Shown here in pieces: positions 42,847-52,335 of a stretch of DNA of 64,000 bases. Both the position numbers and the translations under genes were made by a program. The notes beneath the pieces are model-generated. The model was not told the origin of the DNA. It did not search any database and worked only from the letters and a program-made list of their open reading frames with translations. Each line of letters opens with the position of its first letter. Positions within the stretch are counted from its first letter, which is position 1. Source of the DNA: an uncultured Rothia sp. (GTDB lineage: Bacteria > Actinomycetota > Actinomycetes > Actinomycetales > Micrococcaceae); the NCBI GenBank assembly GCA_946221065.1, contig CAMIIO010000004.1, positions 124,001 to 188,000 of the forward strand, written 5' to 3'.

Positions 42847-44013
42847 GTGACTGTTACACCGCTTCAACTTGCCGCAATCGTCTCCGCCGGAGTGCCGGGA
42901 CTTTACCCGGTTGCCGCGTTGCCCTCTGCCGACGACGCCGCAGACTTTGACTCCGCCATCATCATTGATTCAGCCGATCAGCGCTGGCGCGTACGATCGC
43001 CCAGGCACCCCGAAGCCAGCATGAGACTCGAAGCCGAACACGTTATTTTGCAGTCTTTTTCCGCTGGGTTGCGTGCCCGGTTGCCTTTTCAGGTGCCCAC
43101 CATTGTGGGGTCGGTGCAAGTACACAATATGCGAACCTTTATTTACACTCACATTCCGGGGACCCACTACGATATTGACGAACTCGCCGCGATCTCCTCG
43201 CGGGCGCTTCCGCAAGAAAATAACTTGGCCACCGATATCGGGAAAATCATCGCAACGATTCACGTGATGCCCGAGACGATTATTGATGAGGCCAACCTCC
43301 CGGTTTATACCGCGGATCAACTGCGTACCCGCAGAATTGCCGAGCTTGACCGGGCAGAGGCACTAGGCCGTGTCCCCGAGGCTCTGATTACTCGATGGCG
43401 GGAACAAATGAATAACCCAGCTATGTGGAATTTTCGTGCGCGGGTAATTCACGGAGATCTCAACGAAGATAACTTGGCACTCAATCACCGTAAAATTACC
43501 GAAATCACCGGATGGTCCGAGGTGTGTGTGGGCGATCCAGCCATTGATTTTGCCTGGTTGCTTGCTTGCTCAGATCAGCGCTTCACTAACACGGTGATTC
43601 AGACCTACGCCGAGCAGATGCCTCAACGCCCCGATAGTGCGCTAGCGCTACGGGCAAATCTTTACGCCGAGTTTGCCCTGGCCCAGTGGCTCATCCGTGG
43701 TGTGGAACTCGAAGATTCCAGCATGATTGACGAAGCCTTGCTCATGCTCAACGCACTCGAAGAAGATTTGCGGGCAGCGGGAGAGATTCGTGATTCACAG
43801 CAAACTTCTCGGGCGGGGAATCGGCCGGGATTGCACCTTTCAGTTGTTCCCCCGCTAGCGGAAGATGACGAACCTACCACCGTTCTCAAACCAGTACGGT
43901 CACATAAATCTTCTGCCGATTCAACAGACTCTTCCCAGAGTCACGTCCCGATTTTCCCTTCTCCTATCCCATCCCCTTCTGACGCATCGGAAGGTTCGGT
44001 AAGGCTGGATTAA
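42847..44013 (+). CDS. APH/choline-kinase-like phosphotransferase
   Basis: A 388-residue protein with the aminoglycoside-phosphotransferase/kinase fold: VIHGDLNEDNLALNHRKITEI carries the catalytic Asp and the following GDPAIDFAWLL has the metal-binding Asp. The resemblance is to actinobacterial 'macrolide 2'-phosphotransferase'-like genes conserved beside adnAB and uvrD2, so a housekeeping substrate is more likely than drug resistance. The C-terminal 80 residues are disordered and Ser-rich. I chose the GTG at 42847 over a TTG at 42832 because of the leaderless-promoter spacing. Confidence 0.8.
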   Translation: MTVTPLQLAAIVSAGVPGLYPVAALPSADDAADFDSAIIIDSADQRWRVRSPRHPEASMRLEAEHVILQSFSAGLRARLPFQVPTIVGSVQVHNMRTFIYTHIPGTHYDIDELAAISSRALPQENNLATDIGKIIATIHVMPETIIDEANLPVYTADQLRTRRIAELDRAEALGRVPEALITRWREQMNNPAMWNFRARVIHGDLNEDNLALNHRKITEITGWSEVCVGDPAIDFAWLLACSDQRFTNTVIQTYAEQMPQRPDSALALRANLYAEFALAQWLIRGVELEDSSMIDEALLMLNALEEDLRAAGEIRDSQQTSRAGNRPGLHLSVVPPLAEDDEPTTVLKPVRSHKSSADSTDSSQSHVPIFPSPIPSPSDASEGSVRLD

Positions 44014-44033
44014 CACCCACCCACGTAGCCAAT

Positions 44034-44081
44034 GCCCTGTTTCTCGGGGCGTTCTATACCCGATGAGAAACAGGGCTTTTT
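44034..44081 (+). terminator. Terminator after the APH-like gene
   Basis: GCCCTGTTTCTC (44034-44045) pairs with GAGAAACAGGGC (44065-44076), followed by TTTTT. It also lies at the 3' end of the convergent adnB-like gene. Confidence 0.85.
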
Positions 44082-44089
44082 AGCACCTT

Positions 44090-47000
44090 TTATCGGTTGT
44101 ATTTCGTGGGGTTTTCCCCGTGGCGCGCGCTCTGGCGGGCTTGCTGAATCATTCGCCGTAGCGCCCGCTCGTCCGCAAGTTGCTGAGGCCGAATCGTTTT
44201 GCCAGAAGCCACATAGAAAAATGCGGCAGATACATCTTCCACAGGGATATTCTGCAACCGAGCAAAAGCCAAACGATAAAGTGCCAGCTGAATTGACTTT
44301 GCCGGCATATCATGACGAGTGGGTACTCTGCCGGTTTTCCAGTCCACCAGCTCCCAGGTTACGTGCCCGTCCTCATCAACATACCGGTAAATAGCATCTA
44401 CTCGACCGCGCACAGAAATACCTTCCACCGGTGTCTCTAACGGAAATTCCACCGCCCACGGCTGCAGGTCAGCCCACTCGCTTGACAAGAAATTTTCTTG
44501 CAGCTGAGGTAGCTCCAAAGACTCATCTAATGCGTCGTCGTCAAAGGCTTCATCCTCAAAATCTAACATGGCGGCTTTCTCAAAATGTGACTCTAACCAG
44601 CGGTGAAAAACCGTTCCCTGGCGGGCAGCGATACCCGGCTGTTGCGGCATGGGGCGCTGCAATTGAGCAATGACTCGGTACGGGTCAGCTTTTAACGCCA
44701 CCAGCATAGAAGCACTCAGATGTGCCGGGAACTCAAACTCCTGCAATTCAGCAGGAGCATTGAGAAGCGCCAGAAGCACATCGGTTTCCTGTTGCCAGTC
44801 CTCCACGCTGGGGCCGGTGTGGTCCTCCCCCTGTGCTGATTCAGCTGGTTGAGCCGCGTCATCAAAATCTTCTGCCCGATGTAGAAGCCGCTCTTCCTCA
44901 ACCGCCCAATCTTCTTTGGATAAAAGGATCCGATGTGCCAGCTGCTCTAGCCGGGCACGCCGTCCTCCGGGGGTGGAGTCAGACGTAGGCTCAGATGTAG
45001 AACTAGATTCCACACTGTCTTCCCGGGTCTTAGTTGCACTTTCCGTTGCGGCAAGTGCCTCGGCTGCGCTGGCGGCATCGAGTTCTTTTTCACTCTTCCA
45101 AGAACGCACCTGAGGTCCGTCAATCGGGTCAAAGGGCCACACTGCCGTCGTTAAAGTCTCTGCCTGCGGATTGACCATCCCCACAGCCTCATCATCCACA
45201 TCGTGAATGAGCGACACCTCAGAACTTAGCTGCCCCGCAGCTAATGCTTCTTTCAATTCAGCCCAAAAAATTGAGGGCTCGGCAGGCTTAGCATTACTTC
45301 CCTTCCACGCGCTCGACGTCAGCATGAGCGTATTGCGCGCGCGCGTAAAACCAACATACGCCAGACGACGTTCCTCGGCGGTGCTGTGCTCGGCAGCCTG
45401 TTCTTGAAACTCCTCTAGGTACTCACCAAATTCTTTGAGCGATTCCTGCTCCGGATCCCAACCGGGTAAGAAATTCTTATCTCCCCGCAAGGGCCAAGGC
45501 AAGGTTGTTGAATTTTGTGTCCAGCGCATATCCTTATTCAGCGGGAAATCGCCCTGGTTCAGACCGGGAATATACACCTGATCCCATTCAAGACCCTTGG
45601 AAGCATGTACCGTCAAAATCTGCACGGCGTCATGGGGAGGTTCCTCTCCGGCAGCTTCCAACCCGCTTTCCTGCGCCATCGCCACATCCAGCCAAGACAA
45701 AAAGCCGTTGATACCGGCGGCAGAGCCACTCTGAGCACTGAGCCTCAAGCGGAAGGAACCTTCAGTAGCATCTTCTGCTTCTTCGCTCCCCTCTGCCTTC
45801 CCCGCATATACTTCTGCCCCAGCGGCCAAAGTAGCGTTAATTCTAGGGGCGCTCAGAGTGTACTGTGCCGCCACATCGTAAAAAGCATCGAGCTGACGAC
45901 GCGCCCCATGGCTACCTTGTCCGGGTTTGACTGCCAGTTCAATATCCAACAGAAGAATACGTTCAATTTCGTTGAGCAAAATAGAGAGGTCATCTGCCAT
46001 AAACTGCCGCAGATACTCTAATTCCTGGGCAAGATTGCCCAGGCGTTCTAACCCAGCCTCAGATAAAGACCTGCCCGCAGGAGAAACCCAACCGGGCTTC
46101 GGTAACGTTTCAATCGCCTCGATGAGAGAGGCCGTATCCGTAATATCCATGACCGTTTCAAGACGTTCGCGCTCTTTTTCCGCCGCGATCTCCTCATCAC
46201 TCAACCGAGCGTAAAGATTCTCTGCTTTACCTTCACGAATCGACTTTTCCCGTTGCCTAGCCAAATACGATGCCCAGTCAGATAATGCCAAAGCATCAGA
46301 GAGTCCTATTCGCCAACGAGCACCTGTCATCAGCCGCATCAGGGCATCTGATCTACCTGGATCAGCCAGTACCCGAAGCACACACACCATATCGATCACC
46401 TCGGGGGCATCGAGCAAACCACCCAAGCCCACAATCTGATACGGGATCCCCGCTCTTTCACATTCAAGACGCACCGGCTCCATCATGGAACGCTTCTTAC
46501 ACAAAATTGCCATCGTGGGCATCTTATCTAGAGGTCCGTTTTCAAAGCGTTTCCGCTGCCCCACAATGTACTCTGCAATAGCTTCCGCTTCTTCACGATC
46601 GGTAGCATACCGCCCTAGAAGTACCCTTCCCGTTGAAGCAGCCGGGCGGGCAACCAAATCCGGAACCTCAACCTTCTCCGTGACCCGCACCCAATCCCCG
46701 GCAACCTTGAGCGGTTCAGCAACATGATTAGCCACATCCAAAATCGAAGTATCGTTACGCCAAGCAGTCCTCAAATAGCTTGCGGTTCTGTCCTCAGCCG
46801 GAAAATAATCATAAAAACTAAATAGCTGGCCGTCCGAGGCACCGCGGAAACCATAAATCGACTGTTTAGGATCGCCCACAGCCATAACCGGGTGCCTAGG
46901 TTCCTGACCGCTCGGGGCAAAAAGATCAGAAAAAAGCTGCATTTGTGCATGAGAAGTATCTTGAAACTCATCCAATAACACCACTCTAAAACGATCCCGC

Positions 47001-47863
47001 TCGGCCTCCCCCGCCTGAGGAATCTCCCGGGCAATCCGCGCGGCAAGCGCCACAAGATCCCCAAAGTCCATCACCTGCATATTCTTTTTCACCCGGGCAT
47101 AAGCGCGCACTAGATCGGCGTAAAAGGCACGGTTCTCTAGCCGACTCACCACATCGTCGCGCTTTTTTCTAGTCCCAGGCCGCTCAATAGCTTGAAGAAC
47201 ATCAATATTCTGCCGGCACCAATCAATCACCGTTTGCGGATCTTGCAAATGTTCGGCAAGTTCAGAAGAAAGCTGCAACACACCAGAGATAATGGAACTC
47301 TTAGCAGGCGGATCTACCGGCAATAACCGAGGATCCAGGTGCTCTACCAGCTGAGCCACCAGCTGCCAGGCCTGCGCCCCACCGAGCATCTGGGCGTCCT
47401 GTTCCACTCCCAGCCGTAACCCGTAGTTAGCCACCAGTGTATTGGCGTAAGAATGATAGGTAGAGATCACCGGATCTGTCACCGGAATCTCGGTATCATC
47501 ATCAATCTGCAAAAGACCGCGACGGCGTAGCTCTTCAAGCCGGGTGCGCATGCGTCCGCGGAGCTCCCCTGCGGCTTTGCGGGTAAAGGTAACCCCCAAG
47601 ACCTGATCCGCACGGACTTTCCCGTTAGCCACCAGCCAAACCACTCGATCAACCATCGTTGCGGTTTTTCCAGAGCCGGCCCCTGCCACCACCAAACGCG
47701 GAACGAGAGGTGAAGAAATAATCGCAGACTGCTCTTTTGTAGGAGGGTGCTTATCTAACGCAATGGCGATATCTTCGGGAGTAAGGTGCTGTGTCACGGT
47801 GTTTTCTTTCAATTCATGTAATGGAACCTGCAAAATCACGACGTCGTCGCGCAGGAGCCACAT
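44090..47863 (-). CDS. adnB: AdnB-like helicase-nuclease subunit
   Basis: A 1257-residue UvrD/RecB-type protein. Helicase motif I is VVAGAGSGKTATMVDRVV, motif II VVLLDEFQDTSHAQ, motif III AVGDPKQSIYGFRGA, motif V ILTVHASKGLEWDQVYIPGLN, motif VI YVGFTRARNTLML; a C-terminal RecB-type nuclease has GTVFHRWLESHFE, VRGRVDAIYRYV and ELVDWKTGRVP. AdnAB is the actinobacterial double-strand break resection motor-nuclease and replaces RecBCD. In mycobacteria AdnB (Rv3201c) is about 150 residues shorter; the excess here is in acidic linkers (about residues 850-1000). It follows the AdnA-like gene by 45 bases and is co-transcribed with it. Confidence 0.9.
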   Translation of the reverse strand: MWLLRDDVVILQVPLHELKENTVTQHLTPEDIAIALDKHPPTKEQSAIISSPLVPRLVVAGAGSGKTATMVDRVVWLVANGKVRADQVLGVTFTRKAAGELRGRMRTRLEELRRRGLLQIDDDTEIPVTDPVISTYHSYANTLVANYGLRLGVEQDAQMLGGAQAWQLVAQLVEHLDPRLLPVDPPAKSSIISGVLQLSSELAEHLQDPQTVIDWCRQNIDVLQAIERPGTRKKRDDVVSRLENRAFYADLVRAYARVKKNMQVMDFGDLVALAARIAREIPQAGEAERDRFRVVLLDEFQDTSHAQMQLFSDLFAPSGQEPRHPVMAVGDPKQSIYGFRGASDGQLFSFYDYFPAEDRTASYLRTAWRNDTSILDVANHVAEPLKVAGDWVRVTEKVEVPDLVARPAASTGRVLLGRYATDREEAEAIAEYIVGQRKRFENGPLDKMPTMAILCKKRSMMEPVRLECERAGIPYQIVGLGGLLDAPEVIDMVCVLRVLADPGRSDALMRLMTGARWRIGLSDALALSDWASYLARQREKSIREGKAENLYARLSDEEIAAEKERERLETVMDITDTASLIEAIETLPKPGWVSPAGRSLSEAGLERLGNLAQELEYLRQFMADDLSILLNEIERILLLDIELAVKPGQGSHGARRQLDAFYDVAAQYTLSAPRINATLAAGAEVYAGKAEGSEEAEDATEGSFRLRLSAQSGSAAGINGFLSWLDVAMAQESGLEAAGEEPPHDAVQILTVHASKGLEWDQVYIPGLNQGDFPLNKDMRWTQNSTTLPWPLRGDKNFLPGWDPEQESLKEFGEYLEEFQEQAAEHSTAEERRLAYVGFTRARNTLMLTSSAWKGSNAKPAEPSIFWAELKEALAAGQLSSEVSLIHDVDDEAVGMVNPQAETLTTAVWPFDPIDGPQVRSWKSEKELDAASAAEALAATESATKTREDSVESSSTSEPTSDSTPGGRRARLEQLAHRILLSKEDWAVEEERLLHRAEDFDDAAQPAESAQGEDHTGPSVEDWQQETDVLLALLNAPAELQEFEFPAHLSASMLVALKADPYRVIAQLQRPMPQQPGIAARQGTVFHRWLESHFEKAAMLDFEDEAFDDDALDESLELPQLQENFLSSEWADLQPWAVEFPLETPVEGISVRGRVDAIYRYVDEDGHVTWELVDWKTGRVPTRHDMPAKSIQLALYRLAFARLQNIPVEDVSAAFFYVASGKTIRPQQLADERALRRMIQQARQSARHGENPTKYNR

Positions 47864-47908
47864 TCTAAGGTGAGGAAGGTCAGTAAGGCTAAATACGGTA
47901 GCTGGCGG

Positions 47909-50900
47909 CTAACTTTGAGTAACCTGCCTACCGCGGCTACACAGCGGACAAATTTCCGGTAACGAACACTGAATCCCAAAACCCGCCGACGAAGCATGAC
48001 GCGCCTGCACGGTAGTCCCAGAAATCAGCTCAGCAGCACGGTTAATGAGTTCGGCAGCCCACGTGCTCTTCTCCTCAAGAGGTGGCTGCTCCTGCGCATT
48101 ATATTTTTTAGCGCTAGTACCCAACTGCACCAGAACCGCTCCCCCGGAGAGCTCATGAACTCCCGCGTAAAGGAGCTCCTCCGGGCGAGCTTTCTCATGG
48201 GTCAGGTCTTGATCTCCGGTTGCACGCACTGTCTGCGCCATCTGTTGCCCCGCCCCGGCTTCTAACGCAACCTGATAAGAGGCAAGCTGAGGATGCCGCT
48301 CTAAATCCGCCTTCACCGGCTGATTGGCCCCTGTTTTAAGGTCAATAATCACAAAATTTCCCAGACGATTCCGTTCCAGCCGATCCACACGTCCAGACAG
48401 TAGCGCGTCCTTGGCAGGACCTGGAACAAGCACACTAAAGCTTCCCTCAACCCCCACGAGTTCCCTGTCGTTACTGGACAGTTCAGCAACATAAGAGGCA
48501 AACTTACCCAGCATTGTCTCCGCGCGCTCAACCAGCTTGTGACTCTCCCACGTATCGGGCAAACCAAGGCGAGTGATACGTCGGTGAAGTTCAGGAATCA
48601 GCTCATGAGAAGGAGCCTTCGGCATATCCTCAGCAATTTCATGAACTAACGTACCCAACGAACGAGACACATCTGTAGCAGCCTCGGCACGGGAGGCGGA
48701 AACAAACCAATCCAACGGAGATTTAAGGATCGTAGCCACCCGCGAAGGCGAAATAGGCACCGGTCGATCCGCGACAAACCCCGATCCCGAAGAAGACAGC
48801 GGGAGCATACCCCACCAGGATCCTGGGCTGACACCAGGAAGTTCTAGACCCGCCGTATTCTGCCGATTATTCAGACGGCGTAATAACTCAATGGCAGCCA
48901 GAGAACGATAAGGATCCTCCGGGTTTTCTGCCCACTGACGCAGCTCAGCGATCAACGCTCGTAGCGTCATCGGACGGCGCACCTCAGTCTTCACGCGCTC
49001 ACCGCCAGGAGCAGGAGCAACTATATCCAAAAACTCACTGGGCTCATCATCGCCAGAAGACACCGCGGTACACACCAGATGCTCACTGGCACGCGAAATA
49101 GCGGTAGAAAACATGCGCAACTCATCATAACGAGTATCCCGAAGACGATCAGCGGTAGAAATACTTCGCGCAGCCTCCGGGCCCAGATCCACAATATCTA
49201 CCAGCTGCTGAGTATTCAGCAATGAGCCTCGAACGGTTGTATTAGGCCAGCTCCCCTCCTGCAAACCCGCAACATACACGGTATCCCATTGTCGTCCCGC
49301 AGCAAGTGCCGGAGTCATAATCTCTACCGCAGCCCCCTGAGCACCCCGCTGGGCAAGGGTATCCATGGGAAGATCTTGTGCCTCGATATAGTCAAGAAAC
49401 TGAGCAGGAGTGGCTCCTGGCATCTGATCCGCATAGCGAGCAGCCGCTTCAAAAAGACCAATCATGGCATCGAGATCCCGGTGTGCCCGCTCCGATCCAA
49501 CACCATTTTCCATAGCGATGTGCCGCCACCTAGTGCCCAGTCCCGAAGCATCCCATAGAGCCCACAACACGGTTTCGGCGTTCGCTCCCTCAACCTCAAG
49601 TGCTTCCGTCCCGGCGGCAAGAACCCGATTAATGCGGCGGGCAGCTACGCTGGCCTCCCCCTCCGGTAGCGTGCTGGAATCTAACAGAGCCTCTACTATC
49701 AACTCATCGCTCGCCCGGTTCCCGCCGGCACGCAACTCATTGGCACGCAGTCGCTGCCGGAGTCTACGCACATCCATAGGAGAGGCATTGCCCAGCCGAG
49801 AAGTGAGCAAGGCAAGCGCCACGTCCACGCCCAACTTTCGAGAGCCCGAAGAAGAGGGTATCTCAGCGCCAGTAGTATCAGCAGCTATCTGTTGCTCTTT
49901 TCCTTGAAGCACCAGTGCTAATGCGTCAAGGAAAGGACGCACGGCAGGCTCATCACGAACGGGAGTAGCCGCGTTGGAGGTCTGCACGGGAATCCCCTGG
50001 CTCTGCAACACCCGTTTGAAACGAGAAATATCGGCACCATTACGCACAATAATGGCGCTCCGCGCATAAGACTTTCCACGATATAGATAGTCTTCGAGCA
50101 GTTGCTGAGCCACAAACCGAGCTTCATGTTGAGGCGACTCCACCGTAATTCCGGTCAGTTCGGTAAGCGCCGGCTGAGATTTGATGGGATCAAGCAGCGA
50201 ACCGTCATCCCCCAATTCCCAGAGAGCTTGCTCTTCAGGTTCGCGCTCAGGCTGGGCCAGCGTCCGCGGATGCCGCACACCGGGAACTACCGGAATACGG
50301 GTGGCAACGGCGCTCCATGCCTCAGCAACTTTAGCCGGCATACGATAGGAATTCTGAAGAGAAACCAGTTGCGCGTGCGGAAATATTTGCTTAAGCTGCC
50401 CAGCATATTGCGGGCGAGCGCCACGGAATCCTTGCACCACAGTATCTGTGCACAGGGTGATATGCGTGTGCGGAGCCGGCTCGGGAGAGCTCTCCGCGCC
50501 GCAAAGAATGTCGAGAAGTCGATAAATCGCGGGAGTGGCTTCTTGCATATCATCAATCAGAACCAGTTGCAGCTGTTCTCGCTCTTTTGCTAAAAACTCA
50601 GGGTTTTCAAGAAAGACCGCACACGCTTGGTGAATGAGCGCAGCAGGGTCGAACCCGTGCGGCATACGCAACCGCCGCACCTGTTGGTATTCAGTGTGGA
50701 GCCGGGCGACGGCGTCCCACTCGGGTCGGTTCCATTGTTGCGCTAGTTCTTTGACCTGTTCGGCGCTGAGCTGGTACTCCGCCATGCGGTCAAAGAAATC
50801 GCGGATTTCATGCCGGAAGCCACGGGTCGGGAGAGCCTCGTGTAAGTCAGCGGGCCAAAAAATGGCCGCCCCTTCCCCCGCGGCGTGTCCTGCCAGCAAT

Positions 50901-51238
50901 TCTCCGATCATCACGTCCTGCTCGGGGCCTGAAATCAGCTTGGGGTTAAATTCCAGCCCCGGAAGCAGTCCTTCCACATGGGCGCGGCGGATAACGTCAA
51001 AGGCATAGGCTTGCCAGGCTCGAACCGGCGCGGTGGACATGGTTCGGTTGGCTCGGGCAGTGAGATCTTCACGAAAACGTGTGGCGCTCACGCGCGAAGG
51101 AGTGAGGACGAGCAGGTGGGCAGGGTTGCCGTCGTCACTCAAAAATTCAAGCGCAGAACGAAGTAACTCCTCCGTTTTACCCGTGCCGGGTGCACCTAGA
51201 ATCATACGGGTGGTGGTAGTAGCTGGCTGCATATTCAC
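47909..51238 (-). CDS. adnA: AdnA-like helicase-nuclease subunit
   Basis: A 1109-residue protein. The UvrD-like half has a phosphate-binding loop (ILGAPGTGKTEELLRSAL) and a motif-II region reading VLIDDMQEATPA, i.e. degenerate compared with DExQD, as in other AdnA subunits. The C-terminal nuclease holds LGTLVHEIAEDMP and NFVIIDLKTGANQPV, and the tail ends with cysteines (QCSLPEICPLCSR) that with an upstream cysteine could bind an Fe-S cluster. Together with AdnB it processes DNA ends for recombination. Gene order and strand agree with Rv3202c-Rv3201c. Confidence 0.9.
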   Translation of the reverse strand: MNMQPATTTTRMILGAPGTGKTEELLRSALEFLSDDGNPAHLLVLTPSRVSATRFREDLTARANRTMSTAPVRAWQAYAFDVIRRAHVEGLLPGLEFNPKLISGPEQDVMIGELLAGHAAGEGAAIFWPADLHEALPTRGFRHEIRDFFDRMAEYQLSAEQVKELAQQWNRPEWDAVARLHTEYQQVRRLRMPHGFDPAALIHQACAVFLENPEFLAKEREQLQLVLIDDMQEATPAIYRLLDILCGAESSPEPAPHTHITLCTDTVVQGFRGARPQYAGQLKQIFPHAQLVSLQNSYRMPAKVAEAWSAVATRIPVVPGVRHPRTLAQPEREPEEQALWELGDDGSLLDPIKSQPALTELTGITVESPQHEARFVAQQLLEDYLYRGKSYARSAIIVRNGADISRFKRVLQSQGIPVQTSNAATPVRDEPAVRPFLDALALVLQGKEQQIAADTTGAEIPSSSGSRKLGVDVALALLTSRLGNASPMDVRRLRQRLRANELRAGGNRASDELIVEALLDSSTLPEGEASVAARRINRVLAAGTEALEVEGANAETVLWALWDASGLGTRWRHIAMENGVGSERAHRDLDAMIGLFEAAARYADQMPGATPAQFLDYIEAQDLPMDTLAQRGAQGAAVEIMTPALAAGRQWDTVYVAGLQEGSWPNTTVRGSLLNTQQLVDIVDLGPEAARSISTADRLRDTRYDELRMFSTAISRASEHLVCTAVSSGDDEPSEFLDIVAPAPGGERVKTEVRRPMTLRALIAELRQWAENPEDPYRSLAAIELLRRLNNRQNTAGLELPGVSPGSWWGMLPLSSSGSGFVADRPVPISPSRVATILKSPLDWFVSASRAEAATDVSRSLGTLVHEIAEDMPKAPSHELIPELHRRITRLGLPDTWESHKLVERAETMLGKFASYVAELSSNDRELVGVEGSFSVLVPGPAKDALLSGRVDRLERNRLGNFVIIDLKTGANQPVKADLERHPQLASYQVALEAGAGQQMAQTVRATGDQDLTHEKARPEELLYAGVHELSGGAVLVQLGTSAKKYNAQEQPPLEEKSTWAAELINRAAELISGTTVQARHASSAGFGIQCSLPEICPLCSRGRQVTQS

Positions 51239-51349
51239 TTCCTCGAAAAAACCTCACTGAGGCTACTATGGCAGAGCTGACTGACAATTTAAGGCGTTTG
51301 TTGCGCTTCGGATGAATCCAACACATCTTATCTTGTCGGTCAAAAGATA

Positions 51350-51355
51350 TATAGT
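51350..51355 (+). promoter_or_regulatory. -10 element placing the exonuclease transcript start at its ATG
   Basis: TATAGT is followed by six bases (CATACC) and then ATG at 51362, so transcription is predicted to start at the initiation codon. No Shine-Dalgarno sequence is present in the gap. Confidence 0.5.
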
Positions 51356-51361
51356 CATACC

Positions 51362-52045
51362 ATGAGCACTTGGATTGAACAGCCCCGCGCTACTTTTGAC
51401 CTTGAAACCACGGGTATTGACCCCCGAACCGCCCGTATAGTGACGGCGTCGCTCGTCTTAGTTGCCCCCGATGGGTCGATACTCAATGCCGGTGAGTGGC
51501 TTGCCGATCCGGGCGTGGAGATTCCCGAGCAAGCAAGCAATATCCACGGAATCACTACCGAGTACGCCCGGGAGCACGGTAAGCCGGCTCGCGAAGTGGT
51601 GTATCAGGTGGCGATGGCGTTAGGTGGGCTCTTTCACGACGGCGTGCCCGTCATTGCATTCAACGCGGCGTACGATTTTTCGGTACTTCACCATGAGCTG
51701 TTGCGCTATGGTTACCCAGAGCTGGAGTGCGCACCGGTACTTGATCCTTACGTGTTGAATAAGCAGGTTCATAAGTTTAAGAAAGGTAAGCGCACTCTGG
51801 AGGTGCTCAGTGGCGAGTACGGGGTGTCGCTGGAGAACGCGCATACTTCTCGCGATGACGCCTTGGCCGCCGAGCGTTTACTTACCGCAATGACGGAGCG
51901 TTTTCCTGAGCTTGCCGAAGACCCCTATGTGCTTCATGAGCATCAGATTGAGTGGGCACATGAACAAGCCGCTGAGTTTCAAGACTATTTGCGCCGCCAG
52001 GGCAAGAACGACGTCATTGAGGGCGGTTGGCCCGTGCGCAAATAA
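51362..52045 (+). CDS. DnaQ-like 3'-5' exonuclease (DEDDh)
   Basis: A 227-residue protein with the DEDDh exonuclease fold: motif I TFDLETTGIDPRTARIV, motif II AFNAAYDFSVLHHELL, and motif III HTSRDDALAAERLL. The acidic residues and the His of the DEDDh set are present. Related genes are found across Micrococcales as stand-alone exonucleases; whether it proofreads for a polymerase or trims RNA/DNA ends is not known. It is divergent from adnA, hinting at a shared DNA-repair context. Confidence 0.88.
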   Translation: MSTWIEQPRATFDLETTGIDPRTARIVTASLVLVAPDGSILNAGEWLADPGVEIPEQASNIHGITTEYAREHGKPAREVVYQVAMALGGLFHDGVPVIAFNAAYDFSVLHHELLRYGYPELECAPVLDPYVLNKQVHKFKKGKRTLEVLSGEYGVSLENAHTSRDDALAAERLLTAMTERFPELAEDPYVLHEHQIEWAHEQAAEFQDYLRRQGKNDVIEGGWPVRK

Positions 52046-52103
52046 CCACGAAATATTCCCCGGCTCTATCTTCCCCGCAAAGACCCAAGCCGGTCCCGGG
52101 CAG

Positions 52104-52168
52104 AATGTACCGGTTTCGGTACACTGGCACGTTATTTTGACGTGCGGGTGTAACGGAACCGGTACATT
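52104..52168. promoter_or_regulatory. Large hairpin built from two operator-like dyads upstream of thrE
   Basis: Arms of 29 bases (52104-52132 and 52140-52168) pair at 25 of 29 positions around a 7-base loop. Each arm itself contains a dyad: TGTACCG-GTTT-CGGTACA at 52106-52123 (perfect) and TGTAACG-GAAC-CGGTACA at 52149-52166 (one mismatch). No T-run follows, so a protein-binding site (or RNA structure in the thrE leader) is more likely than a terminator. Confidence 0.65.
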
Positions 52169-52335
52169 AGGTGCTGGAAAACCGACGTACCAGCCGTTCC
52201 CTGTTGAAACGGTCAGCCTCACCCTATTCTGAGCGGAAAATTAGTACCCAAGATGTGTCCGCGTTCATTGGTAAAATCCCCCGCCCGGTGTCAAAATTGG
52301 GAAGTTCATACTCACATTGTCAGCAAAGGTTAGCG

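Noticed and set aside
42847..44013. Reading the APH-like gene as an antibiotic-resistance determinant
   Set aside because: Its neighbours and long disordered tail match a conserved actinobacterial housekeeping gene, and no mobile element is nearby.
52171..52335. Longer start for ThrE at GTG 52171
   Set aside because: The extra residues are not typical of the family, the GTG directly follows the dyad hairpin, and a good ribosome site (AAAGG) precedes GTG 52336.
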